From contig PYIZ01000053.1 of NCBI GenBank assembly GCA_003635265.1, positions 62,001-126,000 of the forward strand: DNA of 64,000 nt, in the 5' to 3' direction. Positions 53,643-62,743 of this stretch are shown one piece after another; the stretch's first letter is position 1, and each line of letters opens with the position of its first letter. Both the position numbers and the translations under genes were made by a program. The stretch comes from Candidatus Poribacteria bacterium (lineage in GTDB: Bacteria; Poribacteria; WGA-4E; PCPOR2b). The notes beneath the pieces are model-generated. The model was not told where the DNA came from. It did no database searches and saw only the letters and a list, made by a program, of their open reading frames with translations.

Positions 53643-54800
53643 ATGGAAGGAGCTCACTCAGGTGCGGTATCAAAAGCAAGGCACCCCATAAAAATTGAAA
53701 CAGTGGAGCCAATTCTGATTAAACCAACGACCCGCGGATACGCATTTCTGATTGTCAGAATTCGGACGGATCAAGGGATTGACGGTATCGGAGAATGTCA
53801 CGCCTCTGGGGAGGCACGGTCATTGGCGATTCGAGACTTTGTGGATTCAATGTCAGGAGAACTCGAAGGCACCAATCCGCTGGAGATTGAAGCCTTCCTA
53901 AACGGAGCCGCTCAGGGGGGTTCGGGTTGGGAGTGGTTCGCGGCGGTCAGCGCCATCGAAATTGCGATGTGGGATATTTTGGGACAGGTGGCAGGGCTTC
54001 CCATCTACATGCTGCTTGGTGGACGCGTCCGGGAGCGGATCCCGCTCTATGCGAATCATGGGGTTTTCGCGGATTCCAAGACTGTCGAAGAACGGGTCGA
54101 GCGGGCGGTAAGCACGAAAGAGATGGGTTTTGATATGTTCAAGTGGGATCCGTTCGGATACTATGGGATTCAAGGTGCGCCGGAAACGGCGCAGCTAGAC
54201 GGAGCCATCAAAGAGGTGGAAGCGATGCGGAACGCGCTGGGCGCAGACTTCAACATGGCGATTGATGCACACGCAAGGTTTAGCCTCGAAGGCGCGCTGA
54301 TGACTGTCAAGGCACTGGAGCCATTAAATCCCTTCTTCTTTGAAGAACCGACTAATCCGCCGGATCAGCCCAACCTCATCAAGCAGGTCGTGGATTCGAC
54401 TGCGATACCTATTGCCACAGGAGAACTACTCTCCGAACGGCAGAGCGCAGAAAAAGTCCTCGCTCACAGCGGCATCCAGTTTCTTCAGTCAGAAGTCGGC
54501 AATAATGGTGGCATTCTTGAGACATTTAAGGTCGCCGCAATGGCTGAAGCCCACGATGTCAAGATGGCACCACACAACTGGTGTGGTCCCGTACTTGCGC
54601 GGGCAACGGCTCACGTCTGCACGACGATACCGAATCTGGTCTATATGGAGTATGCCGGCACTGCGCCGGAAGCAGCGTGGGAACATGACCTAATTGATCC
54701 GCCTCTCCAGATTGAGAACGGTGAACTTATCCCATCGGATCTGCCCGGTCTGGGATCAAAGCTGAATGAAGATATAGTTGCTGCTCGCCGTATAGATTGA
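53643..54800 (+). CDS. enolase-superfamily enzyme (acid-sugar dehydratase-like)
   Basis: About 385 residues. Landmarks: IGECHASGEAR capping loop, AAVSAIEIAMWDILGQ helix, catalytic-type Lys in FKWDPFGYYG, metal ligands Asp in MAIDAHARF, Glu in FFEEPTNP and Glu in ATGELLSE, and the His of APHNWCGP. These resemble D-galactonate or related sugar-acid dehydratases. The track start at 53625 is less likely because AAAGGA lies 6 bases before ATG 53643. It heads a probable operon with the 54831 and 55105 genes. Confidence 0.88.
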   Translation: MEGAHSGAVSKARHPIKIETVEPILIKPTTRGYAFLIVRIRTDQGIDGIGECHASGEARSLAIRDFVDSMSGELEGTNPLEIEAFLNGAAQGGSGWEWFAAVSAIEIAMWDILGQVAGLPIYMLLGGRVRERIPLYANHGVFADSKTVEERVERAVSTKEMGFDMFKWDPFGYYGIQGAPETAQLDGAIKEVEAMRNALGADFNMAIDAHARFSLEGALMTVKALEPLNPFFFEEPTNPPDQPNLIKQVVDSTAIPIATGELLSERQSAEKVLAHSGIQFLQSEVGNNGGILETFKVAAMAEAHDVKMAPHNWCGPVLARATAHVCTTIPNLVYMEYAGTAPEAAWEHDLIDPPLQIENGELIPSDLPGLGSKLNEDIVAARRID

Positions 54801-54830
54801 ACGCCCAAAGACATATTGGAAGGTAATGTG

Positions 54831-55112
54831 ATGCCGCAGTTACGCCAAAAAATTCTCGTGCTTTATCTGCACACGCCCGATTTGAACAGCAATGTTGTCG
54901 CTTGGTCAATGTATGATGGAACAGGCAGCACGACTCCCACGACGGGCGATAGCGACAAGCCACCCTATAATTCCGTTGTTGAAGCAATGCAACACGGCTG
55001 GCGCGTGGTTCAATTCCCGCAACAATTCCCCGCCTATCCGGGCATGGAATACAGCACTTCATATCTCAGATTTGAATACATTCTCGAAAAAATGGAGGAA
55101 ATTGATGATTGA
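54831..55112 (+). CDS. small hypothetical protein between dehydratase and PhyH genes
   Basis: About 93 residues from ATG 54831 (GGAAGG 7 bases upstream); the track start at 54816 is a TTG. Alternating strand and loop (KILVLYLHTPDLNSNVVAWSM, HGWRVVQFPQQFPAYPGMEY), then a short helix. No family is recognised. It overlaps the start of the PhyH gene by 8 bases, so the two are translationally coupled and probably functionally linked. Confidence 0.6.
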   Translation: MPQLRQKILVLYLHTPDLNSNVVAWSMYDGTGSTTPTTGDSDKPPYNSVVEAMQHGWRVVQFPQQFPAYPGMEYSTSYLRFEYILEKMEEIDD

Positions 55113-55923
55113 CAAGAAGTATTTGCTCGATTCCAAACAGATGGCGAATTTCGTGGCTGATGGATACCTTCGATTCGATGAATTGATTCCAACGGCACTG
55201 AACGAAGCTGTCCACGCCGAGATGGAAGATCACGGTATCGGACGTGGGACTGCCGGCACCCCCTTGAGTGAAGTTTGGTCCGAATCTTCGCCCATCGGAT
55301 CTGTCTTTCGGCTTCCGGAAGTTCAAGGCATGATTCATAGCCTTGTCGGCCCCGACCCGCTCTACGACCACCACGCCGTCCACACCGTTCAGGCGGCTAA
55401 CGAAAGAGGACAACACTGGCATGCAGATGCGATTATCGACACCCGCATGCACTTCGACATTCAGTTCTTCTATTTTGCACACGACACGCCCCGTGAGATG
55501 GGTGGCACGATGATCTTACCCGGCAGCCACTATCGCCGTATCTGTGAATCGGACGTCGCTCGATATCACAACTTCCTAGAGCAGCTGCCGATTGTGTGCA
55601 AAGCTGGTACAGTCTTCGTGGTCCATCACGGTATTTGGCACTGTGCCCAACCCAATCTGACCGACCGCATGCGATATATGTTTAAGCTGAGGCTGAATCC
55701 TACGGTGCGGCAGATGTGTCTTTGGAATATCGACGATCTTGATGATCCGTCAATCCCCGGTATTCTGAGCAAGAATCACAAGTGGTACGGCAATGATGTC
55801 CGTCTTGAGATCGTCAACCGAATTAAGTTCTGGCGATTCTTAATCGGGGATGACAAGTTCGATGTAGGATACTGGATGGGACGGTTAGAGAATCTCCCCG
55901 AAAATGTGCTTGAAGCGGCGTAA
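55105..55923 (+). CDS. phytanoyl-CoA dioxygenase (PhyH) family protein
   Basis: About 272 residues. Fe(II)/2-oxoglutarate-dependent dioxygenase. The metal triad starts with HWHAD and ends with a His in VHHGIWHCAQPN; MILPGSHYRR supports the fold. Start 55105 (GGAGG 6 bases upstream) is used; the track ORF at 54892 reads 71 extra residues that overlap the previous gene. The substrate is not evident; many such genes are found in this genome. The first of three in the window. Confidence 0.88.
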   Translation: MIDKKYLLDSKQMANFVADGYLRFDELIPTALNEAVHAEMEDHGIGRGTAGTPLSEVWSESSPIGSVFRLPEVQGMIHSLVGPDPLYDHHAVHTVQAANERGQHWHADAIIDTRMHFDIQFFYFAHDTPREMGGTMILPGSHYRRICESDVARYHNFLEQLPIVCKAGTVFVVHHGIWHCAQPNLTDRMRYMFKLRLNPTVRQMCLWNIDDLDDPSIPGILSKNHKWYGNDVRLEIVNRIKFWRFLIGDDKFDVGYWMGRLENLPENVLEAA

Positions 55924-56101
55924 TGCGTGCAAATCTTGCGCGCACTCGTAAATTTTGCGTGGTAAATGGCGCGTGCTCAGGTGCATTTTAGGGTTTTTTC
56001 CCTTGTGTTTCTGGACTTTCCTGGCTTGTGTGCTGGTTGGTACAATTCTTGCCATGCTGTAATCGTCTAAGAATATAACTTGGAAAGTAGGCGATAACAC
56101 C

Positions 56102-56680
56102 ATGGCACGAGAGTTAAGACGCAAGAGTATCCATCTTTTGGGGTTGGCCTTTCCTATCCTATACGTTTTCACAACGCGGCACACAGCCATAATCGCTGTC
56201 GGTGTCCTCCTGGCTGTCGTACTTGGGAGTGAACTACTCAAGGCACTTCTGCCAGCTTTTCGGGGCATATTCAACCGTATCTTTTCCCCGATGCTGCGTT
56301 CCCAAGAACGTAAAGGCGGGCTCACCGGTGCCACATACTACCTTATCGGATCCTTCCTCTGCATACTTCTCTTTGACAAAACGCTGGCAATCGTTTGTCT
56401 CTGCTTTCTCACCTTGGGGGACCTCTTCGCAGCGTTAATCGGGAAGCAGTGGGGACGGATTAAACTCTTTTCCCGAAAAAGTCTAGAGGGCAGCCTCGCC
56501 TGTTTTATCGTGTGCACAGCGGTTGCGCTGCTGATAGGGCTTCACCCAATCGTTGCAATCGTCGGGGCACTCGTTGCAACATTGATCGAACTCTTGCCCA
56601 CCGGAGTCGATGATAACGTAACGATCCCGTTAATTTCGGGTTTGGCGATGCACCTACTGCTTAACAACTGGCATTTCTAG
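56102..56680 (+). CDS. diacylglycerol/polyprenol (dolichol) kinase-like membrane protein
   Basis: 192 residues with about six transmembrane helices. RRKSIHLLGLAFPILYVFT, ERKGGLTGATYYLIGSF and LTLGDLFAALIGKQWGR, followed by SRKSLEGSLACF, are the conserved SEC59/DGK1/VTE5-type motifs, which use CTP to phosphorylate a lipid alcohol. The substrate is unknown; in bacteria these may serve lipid salvage. No strong ribosome binding site. It stands alone between the PhyH gene and a repeat-rich region. Confidence 0.82.
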   Translation: MARELRRKSIHLLGLAFPILYVFTTRHTAIIAVGVLLAVVLGSELLKALLPAFRGIFNRIFSPMLRSQERKGGLTGATYYLIGSFLCILLFDKTLAIVCLCFLTLGDLFAALIGKQWGRIKLFSRKSLEGSLACFIVCTAVALLIGLHPIVAIVGALVATLIELLPTGVDDNVTIPLISGLAMHLLLNNWHF

Positions 56681-57124
56681 TACGCTAGGTTCTGTTGATA
56701 TTTTGCAGCGTGTCCTAGTAGTAGGCACACGCCGTGTGCCGTAATCCGCGTATGCTAGTTGGTTAAGCTGCTTATTTCAATCCGATAGTTGGCAGAACCG
56801 AAATCCTAGTCCTTCAAAGCCCCAGCGGGGCGACATGTGCATAACTCGATACCTCCCCTTCCTCTCTCTTCTTCCATCTTTCCAAATTGAAATGCAAATA
56901 AATGATGGTTCATGTAAAGAAATGGTGCAACCGAAACCGATTGAGTTCATGAGTTCACTCGTTTATGAATCAATAGATTAATGAACCCATGAACAAAGCA
57001 CTGTCACATTTTACGCATTACGTTTTACGCTTTTTGTGCTTTGCACTTTCTTTTAACATGAGCCTAAATGATATGGCTATAGACAAGTGAACACTGATAT
57101 GATAAAATCCATTGGGGTGAGCCA
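56681..57124. repeat. repeat cluster: three palindrome types and element D
   Basis: In order: CTAGGTTCTGTTGATATT at 56691; GGCACAC-GCC-GTGTGCC at 56724-56740; AGCCCCAGCGGGGCGACATG at 56818; and the large element D at 56907-57064. D has the left end GGTTCATGTAAAGAA and right end AACATGAGCC of copies A-C, but an interior of GAGTTCATGAGTTCACTCG and TTTTACGCATTACG-type repeats instead of the AAACCGAG stem. No gene here. Confidence 0.75.
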
Positions 57125-57760
57125 ATGAAATTAATCTTGGAATGTCTGGTTGTTCCGCCTTTTGAGTCAAATTGTTGGATACTCGGCTGCAGTGAAACAC
57201 AGGCAGCTATCGTGATTGATCCAGGGGACGAAGCCAGCATCCTTGAAACGCTAAAAGTACACAAATTGACGCTCAAATACCTGATACACACGCACGGACA
57301 TCTAGACCATGTGTCTGCCACCGCCGTTCTTCAGCAAGAGACAGGAGCACCGGTCCTTATCCACGAAGCAGACCAGATCCTCTTGGATAATCTAGGATTG
57401 CAAGGCACAATGTTTGGACTCGCAGCACCGGCGTCGCCAACTGTCGACAGGTACATTTGTGAAGGGGATAGAATTGGTTGGGGGCAACATACGTTGTCCG
57501 TGATTGAAACCCCCGGACATAGCCCCGGCGGTGTCTGCTTGAATCTTGAAGGAGAGCACATTCTTTTCGCCGGGGATACGCTTTTTCAAGACAGCATTGG
57601 ACGTACGGATCTCTGGGGCGGAGATTATGAACAGTTGTTGGATTCGATCCGGGAAAAGCTATGGCCACTCCACGACGATACAATCGTCTGTCCCGGACAC
57701 GGTCCGCGTACCACGATTGGCAGAGAAAAGCGCGTGAACCCCTTTCTACAAGGACTTTAG
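57125..57760 (+). CDS. MBL-fold metallohydrolase (glyoxalase II-like)
   Basis: 211 residues, a typical size. The metal site is HTHGHLDHV; the further ligands are His in TPGHSPGG, Asp in FAGDTLFQ and His in CPGHGPRTT. It should hydrolyse a thioester or similar substrate. GGGGTGA lies just upstream of the ATG. The last base overlaps the GTG start of the CocE gene, so the two are co-transcribed. Confidence 0.9.
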   Translation: MKLILECLVVPPFESNCWILGCSETQAAIVIDPGDEASILETLKVHKLTLKYLIHTHGHLDHVSATAVLQQETGAPVLIHEADQILLDNLGLQGTMFGLAAPASPTVDRYICEGDRIGWGQHTLSVIETPGHSPGGVCLNLEGEHILFAGDTLFQDSIGRTDLWGGDYEQLLDSIREKLWPLHDDTIVCPGHGPRTTIGREKRVNPFLQGL

Positions 57761-59676
57761 TGGCTATGCAGGGATCAGAACCAAAATACGGAATTGCCAT
57801 ATTTAAGGACGTGATGGTGTCAATGCGCGATGGAGTTCGGCTCGCAACCGACATCTATCGTCCCACCCTCGATGGAGAGTTAGTTCCGGGTACATTTCCC
57901 ACCATTCTGGGACGCACATCCTACGACAAGAACAGCCCACAGATGTGGGTGGAGCCGGTGGCTGACTTCTTTACTCAGCACGGATATGTGACGGTTATCC
58001 AAGACCTACGCGGTCGGCAGCGTTCCGAAGGCACAGGACAATACTTCCATACAGCCAATCCCACTGAAGGACACGATGGCTACGACACGGTGGAATGGAT
58101 CGCCGGCCAACCGTGGTCGAATGGGCGTGTGGGCACAGTGGGCAGCTCACACGGCGCGATTGTCCAGAGTGTGATGGCACTCTACCAGCCACCCCACCTG
58201 ACGGCGATGTGGCAAGATGTGGGACCCACCAACATTTACGCCCACGAGGCGCGTGAAGGCGGGGCGATGGCACTACACATGTTCGGTGCGCTCTTCCTCC
58301 ACGCCCACGACTCACAGGAGATTCGGGATAACCCTGTGGCGAAGGATTCAATCGCACAAGCGATGGAGCAGATGCGCGAGTTGGTCTATTCAACCCCGTT
58401 CAAACCGGGACACACACCACTAGCGGTGGTCCCCAACCTTGAGCAAATTCTTTTCAACTACTACTATCGTGGAGAGTATGATGAATTTTGGCGGCAGGAT
58501 TGCTGCGATCAGGAACGTTACTTTGATAGACACATAGACGCCCCATCAGTCTTCAGCGGTGGTTGGTACGATCCCTTTTCGGCTGCTACGACCAACTACT
58601 TTGCGACGATGTGCAAGCAGAACAAAACTGTGCAGCGGCTAGTGATGGGACCTTGGAATCACGGTGCCATGCGTGGCGTGGGGCCCTCATACGTGGGGGA
58701 TGTGGACTTCGGTCCCGATGCCGCGTGGGGCGACCAAGTATACAATCAGGAGCGTCTGCGCTGGTTCGATCGTTGGTTGAAAGATGTGCCAAACGGGCTG
58801 GAGGACGATCCACCGGTGCGCATCTTTGTGATGGGCGGTGGCGATGGTAGACGCAACAGCGAAGGACGTTTGAATCACAGCGGTATGTGGCGTTCAGAAA
58901 AAGAGTGGCCCCTCGCCCGAACGCAACATGTTACCTACTACTTCCACACGGGGGGCGAATTGAATACGGAGATGCCAGGAGAGAATGACTTGCCTGCCCG
59001 CTTCCTCCACGATCCGGACAATCCGGTGCCAACTATTGCTGCAAACGTTACAGGTTTCTACGAGCAAGTCCCACTAGGCGAGGGGATGGCATCGCAGTAT
59101 ACGCCGCCGAGAGCGCGAATGCGTAGCATTGTTATGGACGGTGCAGCTCACCAGAAGGAGGAACCCGGCATCGTGGGAGCTAAACCACCATATCTTCCCC
59201 TCGCGGCACGACCCGATGTCCTCGTATTTCAGACACGACCGCTAGATGAAGATATTGAAGTGACAGGAGCGATGGAGGTGCGGTTGTGGATTTCGTCGTC
59301 GGCAGTAGATACTGACTTTACTGCAAAGCTAATTGATGTCTATCCGCCAAACGAAGATTATCCCGCTGGCTACCACATGAATCTCGTGGATTCTATTATC
59401 CGATCCCGCTACCGGGAGGGTTGGGAGGAAGCGAAATTGATGGAACCAGGTGAGGTGTATCAGGTTCGGATCGCCCTGCCACCGACCTGTAACCTCTTCA
59501 AGGCAGGGCACCGGATTCGGCTCGATATATCGAGCAGCAACTTCCCGCGCTTCGACATCAATCCAAACACCGGCGAGCCGATGGGACGACATACACATAC
59601 CATCATAGTGCAAAATACGGTGTTCCTTGACCGCGACCACCCTTCGCACATTGTCCTGCCTGTCATTCCCCAGTGA
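57760..59676 (+). CDS. CocE/NonD family hydrolase
   Basis: About 638 residues from GTG 57760 (AAGGA 5 bases upstream; ATG 57766 is possible). The alpha/beta hydrolase domain has VTVIQDLRGRQRSEG, the serine nucleophile in VGSSHGAIVQS, and the His in GPWNHGAMRG. The C-terminal third is a jelly-roll X-Pro dipeptidyl-peptidase C-terminal domain (EVTGAMEVRLWISSSAVDTD). The track ORF at 57661 overlaps the previous gene and is unlikely. Family members hydrolyse esters or dipeptides; the substrate is unknown. Confidence 0.88.
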   Translation: MAMQGSEPKYGIAIFKDVMVSMRDGVRLATDIYRPTLDGELVPGTFPTILGRTSYDKNSPQMWVEPVADFFTQHGYVTVIQDLRGRQRSEGTGQYFHTANPTEGHDGYDTVEWIAGQPWSNGRVGTVGSSHGAIVQSVMALYQPPHLTAMWQDVGPTNIYAHEAREGGAMALHMFGALFLHAHDSQEIRDNPVAKDSIAQAMEQMRELVYSTPFKPGHTPLAVVPNLEQILFNYYYRGEYDEFWRQDCCDQERYFDRHIDAPSVFSGGWYDPFSAATTNYFATMCKQNKTVQRLVMGPWNHGAMRGVGPSYVGDVDFGPDAAWGDQVYNQERLRWFDRWLKDVPNGLEDDPPVRIFVMGGGDGRRNSEGRLNHSGMWRSEKEWPLARTQHVTYYFHTGGELNTEMPGENDLPARFLHDPDNPVPTIAANVTGFYEQVPLGEGMASQYTPPRARMRSIVMDGAAHQKEEPGIVGAKPPYLPLAARPDVLVFQTRPLDEDIEVTGAMEVRLWISSSAVDTDFTAKLIDVYPPNEDYPAGYHMNLVDSIIRSRYREGWEEAKLMEPGEVYQVRIALPPTCNLFKAGHRIRLDISSSNFPRFDINPNTGEPMGRHTHTIIVQNTVFLDRDHPSHIVLPVIPQ

Positions 59677-59731
59677 ACGGAAAATGAAGTTAGCCCGGAG
59701 GGGTACGGGGACAGGCTCAATATGTGATAAA

Positions 59732-60136
59732 TTACCAGATTACAGGCACAAGATTAGTTTCACGGATATTTTCGTCATAGGTGAGCAGAGAGACACTTTC
59801 TCCCTGATCAATCAGAACCAAGGCCGTTGCAGTAATTTGTCGATCGTGCATCTCATTGATGTCGGTTAGCATTAGGGTTTTATCTAGAATGGTGCGATCA
59901 AGCGGAATAACAGTTACGCGAGGATCAGCGTCTATCGTTAAGAGGAAGTCTGTAGCACTCGGAATGCTCGTTCTACCGCGTTCGATGATCCAGCATACTT
60001 CGGCGAGGACTGTGATTGGAAGGATTAGTTCGCTGTTTGGGTTGGATAAGATTCGCTCGGCGTTTGGTCCAAGGCGAGAATCACCTGTGCTAAACCAGAT
60101 TATTGCGTGTGTATCCACAACATATTTATTTGGCAT
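59732..60136 (-). CDS. vapC: PIN-domain toxin (VapC-like)
   Basis: 134 residues. The PIN acidic residues are D in KYVVDTHAIIWF, E in VLAEVCWI, D in NEMHDRQITA and D in LLTYDENIR. VapC toxins cut specific RNAs. The ATG at 60136 has GGAG upstream and overlaps the antitoxin stop by 11 bases. The longer track start (60187) would read through the antitoxin gene. Confidence 0.85.
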   Translation of the reverse strand: MPNKYVVDTHAIIWFSTGDSRLGPNAERILSNPNSELILPITVLAEVCWIIERGRTSIPSATDFLLTIDADPRVTVIPLDRTILDKTLMLTDINEMHDRQITATALVLIDQGESVSLLTYDENIRETNLVPVIW

Positions 60137-60383
60137 CTTCAAACTCCGGTTCGCCTCGCCACTCGGCCAGACGGAAGTCATCCTCATCGGTCTTGATGTC
60201 CCCGGCGAACTGACCGAAGGTCATTATTCGGGGTTCTGGCACACCGACTGACGATGGAGGAGTGCCGAAGTTCTTTTTTGTTTTTAGGAAGGTAACAAGC
60301 ACATCAGCCTGTTCAACGTCTTCAGGAATTTCTGCTAGCTCAATTTCCCCATCACGATAGGCACCTTCTACTGTCAGAAGCAT
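60126..60383 (-). CDS. VapB-like antitoxin
   Basis: 85 residues, acidic, with a start (MLLTVEGAYRDGEIELAEIPE) of the AbrB-like kind seen in VapB antitoxins and a variable C-terminal half. It lies immediately upstream of and overlaps the PIN toxin. AGGTGA precedes the ATG. No full DNA-binding motif can be assigned by eye. Confidence 0.75.
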   Translation of the reverse strand: MLLTVEGAYRDGEIELAEIPEDVEQADVLVTFLKTKKNFGTPPSSVGVPEPRIMTFGQFAGDIKTDEDDFRLAEWRGEPEFEDAK

Positions 60384-60510
60384 TACGATTCACCTCACAT
60401 TCCGATTGGGTAATCCTAAATTGTACTGTACGCGGTAGCGATTGTCCATCGAAATCATAACTTACGTGAAGAACTGATAGCATTAACATCTCATGAAACC
60501 GGAGTTTCGT

Positions 60511-61659
60511 ATGCGAACAGTACGTGTGGCAACGTTTGATGGTCCCGGCGCAGCACCCCAGATTCAGATCGTTCCCCGACCAAATGTGCCCGGCAAAGCG
60601 GCACTGATTGAGGTCGGTGCCTGCGGGGTGTGTGGAACTGACCTACATATCCTCAAGGGGCATTGGCCCAAACCCCTCCCTTGGCCCTTTACGCTTGGGC
60701 ATGAACTGGCAGGGGTTATTGTTGAGAAGGGAGATGCCCTAGAAGTAGATTTCATGGGCAACCCATTGGAGGTTGGGAGCAAGGTCATGCTCCCGCCGCT
60801 GATGCCGTGTGGGGAATGCTACTATTGCGCGCACTACCCGGAGCACGCCAATCGCTGCCTCAATCCAACCTACTATGGTCGCTATCTACCCTTTGACAAG
60901 CCACCGCATCTTTGGGGCGGTTGGGCGGAGATGGTTTATGTTGACCTAGAGATGCTGCCAGCGACGAAGATATACCGCTTGCCAGACGATATGTCATTGA
61001 TGCTCGGAGCGTTGACTGAGCCGCTAGCCTGCTGTATCCGCGCTCTCAACCGGGCTGTCTCAATCAACGGCTTCCGGTTCGGTGATACCGTTGTAATCCA
61101 AGGCTCAGGCCCTATTGGGATATTAATGATTACTGCCGCTAAGGAGATGGGGGCGGGCCGTGTTATCATGGTGGGTGCGCCTGAGAATCCACGCCTCGCA
61201 CTGTGCCGCGAGTTTGGCGTGGAGGCTACCGTGTCGATCGATGAACATACGACAGCGGAATCCCGGATTGACGCTGTCCGCGAGATTGTGGGCGGCTTTG
61301 GTGCCGATCTTGTAGTTGATTGCAGCGGTCACCCTTCAGCGGGTCCAGAAGGGATAGAGATGCTTCGGGACGGCGGGACTTATGTGGAAATGGGGCAGTT
61401 CACCGACGCCGGTTCCATCGAAACGAACTGGCACCGCATCTGCATCAAGGACATAAAGTTGGTGGGAAGTTGGGGGATTACCGCTAACGATCTTCCCGCG
61501 GGAATTGATATGCTCGATCGGGCTCGCGACCGCTATCCTTGGCGTCAGATGCAAGTGGAGTTCCCCTTTTCTGAGGCGGGAGTGGCGGAAGCTGTGCGAA
61601 GTGCGCTAGAGATGCGCTGCGTCAAAGCCACCATCTTGCCGAATGCAGCCATCGACTAA
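60511..61659 (+). CDS. zinc-dependent medium-chain alcohol dehydrogenase
   Basis: About 382 residues. The catalytic zinc site is GACGVCGTDLH with GHELAG; structural zinc ligands are in CGECYYCAHYPEHANRC; the Rossmann fold has VIQGSGPIGILMI. Substrates in this family include polyols, threonine and sugars. I chose ATG 60511 over 60493 because GGAG lies 7 bases upstream of it. A palindrome and a repeat follow the gene. Confidence 0.9.
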   Translation: MRTVRVATFDGPGAAPQIQIVPRPNVPGKAALIEVGACGVCGTDLHILKGHWPKPLPWPFTLGHELAGVIVEKGDALEVDFMGNPLEVGSKVMLPPLMPCGECYYCAHYPEHANRCLNPTYYGRYLPFDKPPHLWGGWAEMVYVDLEMLPATKIYRLPDDMSLMLGALTEPLACCIRALNRAVSINGFRFGDTVVIQGSGPIGILMITAAKEMGAGRVIMVGAPENPRLALCREFGVEATVSIDEHTTAESRIDAVREIVGGFGADLVVDCSGHPSAGPEGIEMLRDGGTYVEMGQFTDAGSIETNWHRICIKDIKLVGSWGITANDLPAGIDMLDRARDRYPWRQMQVEFPFSEAGVAEAVRSALEMRCVKATILPNAAID

Positions 61660-61709
61660 TCCTTCCAAATCGGGATTTGCTCATCCTGAAAAACCGTGGT
61701 ACAAGAATC

Positions 61710-61735
61710 GTAGGGGCGGGGTCACCCCGCCCTAC
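61710..61735. repeat. GTAGGG palindrome after the alcohol dehydrogenase gene
   Basis: GTAGGGGCGGGGT and ACCCCGCCCTAC form an inverted repeat with a single bulged G. Related to the palindromes at 28902 and 36249 by their ends. Confidence 0.6.
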
Positions 61736-61756
61736 TTGCTAATAAACCAACAAATA

Positions 61757-61815
61757 GTTGTCACGTTTCACGCATCACGTTTCACGCGCTTTGTGCTTTG
61801 CACTCTCTTTTGAGA
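61757..61815. repeat. partial nested-palindrome element E
   Basis: Contains CACGTTTCACGCATCACGTTT, then GTGCTTTGCACTCTCTTTTG and GAGATGAATC, the right end of element D in degenerate form. A short inverted repeat GAGATGAATC/TATTCATCTC lies across its end. Between the convergent alcohol dehydrogenase and PhyH genes. Confidence 0.55.
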
Positions 61816-61837
61816 TGAATCTAGCAATATATTCATC

Positions 61838-62665
61838 TCAAGATTCGTTTCCGAGCATTACCTCTACCTGATCGGGCGGTGAATAGAAATAAGAACCAGC
61901 CTTCCACTCGCCAATGTCCCCAACCAACCGTCGCTGGCGCGGCGTACACCGCTCCAGTAACTCAGGCGATGGCTTTTCAAAATCAAATGCCCGCATACAT
62001 TGATGAACGTAACAATAGATCAACGATTTGCGCGGTTTATCCGATCTATTTGCGACGAAGCCGTGCCACATCGCATGAGGAAAAATAGCCATATCACCCG
62101 CCTCCACACACAGCGGCAATGCTTCGGGGATATACGGTCCATCCTCGAATCCACCGTCTGGAAAGAGGCGGTTGTGGCTGCCGGGGACGACCGTGAAATT
62201 ACCCATATCCGGTTCAGGCAAATCGGTCAGGAAATATTGGAATTTGATCTGGAACGGCAGACTACTTTCACTCACCCGTATCTGTCGCATCGCCTGACCG
62301 CCATCTGTGTGCAACAACCCTTTCCCTTCGGGGTCTGTCGGTCGGACAATGATCTCGGACATACTCAGATGTATGTAAGGACTCATCAACTCAAGCACGA
62401 TTGGAAACGTCGCGGGATGATCCATCAAATCAACAAAGATGTCGTGATCCTCCATGACGTTTCGCCGATCTAGCCCTGCGTCCGGCTTCACATCGGGTTG
62501 TTGGAGATGGTCCTCGTACATCTGATCAACGATGGCTGTCAGGTTCTCGACCTCCTCCGAAGATAGGATGCCTTTCATAACCAGATAGCCATCTTCCTTC
62601 CACTGCTGTTTCTGTTTGTCAGTTAAGACACTTTCCTGTCCTTCAATTAACGGGGCTAGGTCCAT
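61838..62665 (-). CDS. phytanoyl-CoA dioxygenase (PhyH) family protein
   Basis: 275 residues. An iron/2-oxoglutarate dioxygenase fold: DGYLVMKGILSSEEVENLT near the N-terminus, the metal pair HTD in LLHTDGGQAM, FTVVPGSHNRL, and the distal His in PHAMWHGFVANRSDKPR. AAGGAGG precedes the ATG at excellent spacing. Second of three PhyH genes here; substrate unknown. Confidence 0.9.
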   Translation of the reverse strand: MDLAPLIEGQESVLTDKQKQQWKEDGYLVMKGILSSEEVENLTAIVDQMYEDHLQQPDVKPDAGLDRRNVMEDHDIFVDLMDHPATFPIVLELMSPYIHLSMSEIIVRPTDPEGKGLLHTDGGQAMRQIRVSESSLPFQIKFQYFLTDLPEPDMGNFTVVPGSHNRLFPDGGFEDGPYIPEALPLCVEAGDMAIFPHAMWHGFVANRSDKPRKSLIYCYVHQCMRAFDFEKPSPELLERCTPRQRRLVGDIGEWKAGSYFYSPPDQVEVMLGNES

Positions 62666-62743
62666 GCTGACCTCCTTGAAAGATCTCTCAAAATATATAT
62701 TGACTCAAACATCTAACGACATGACGGATTATTGCCGTTTCAT

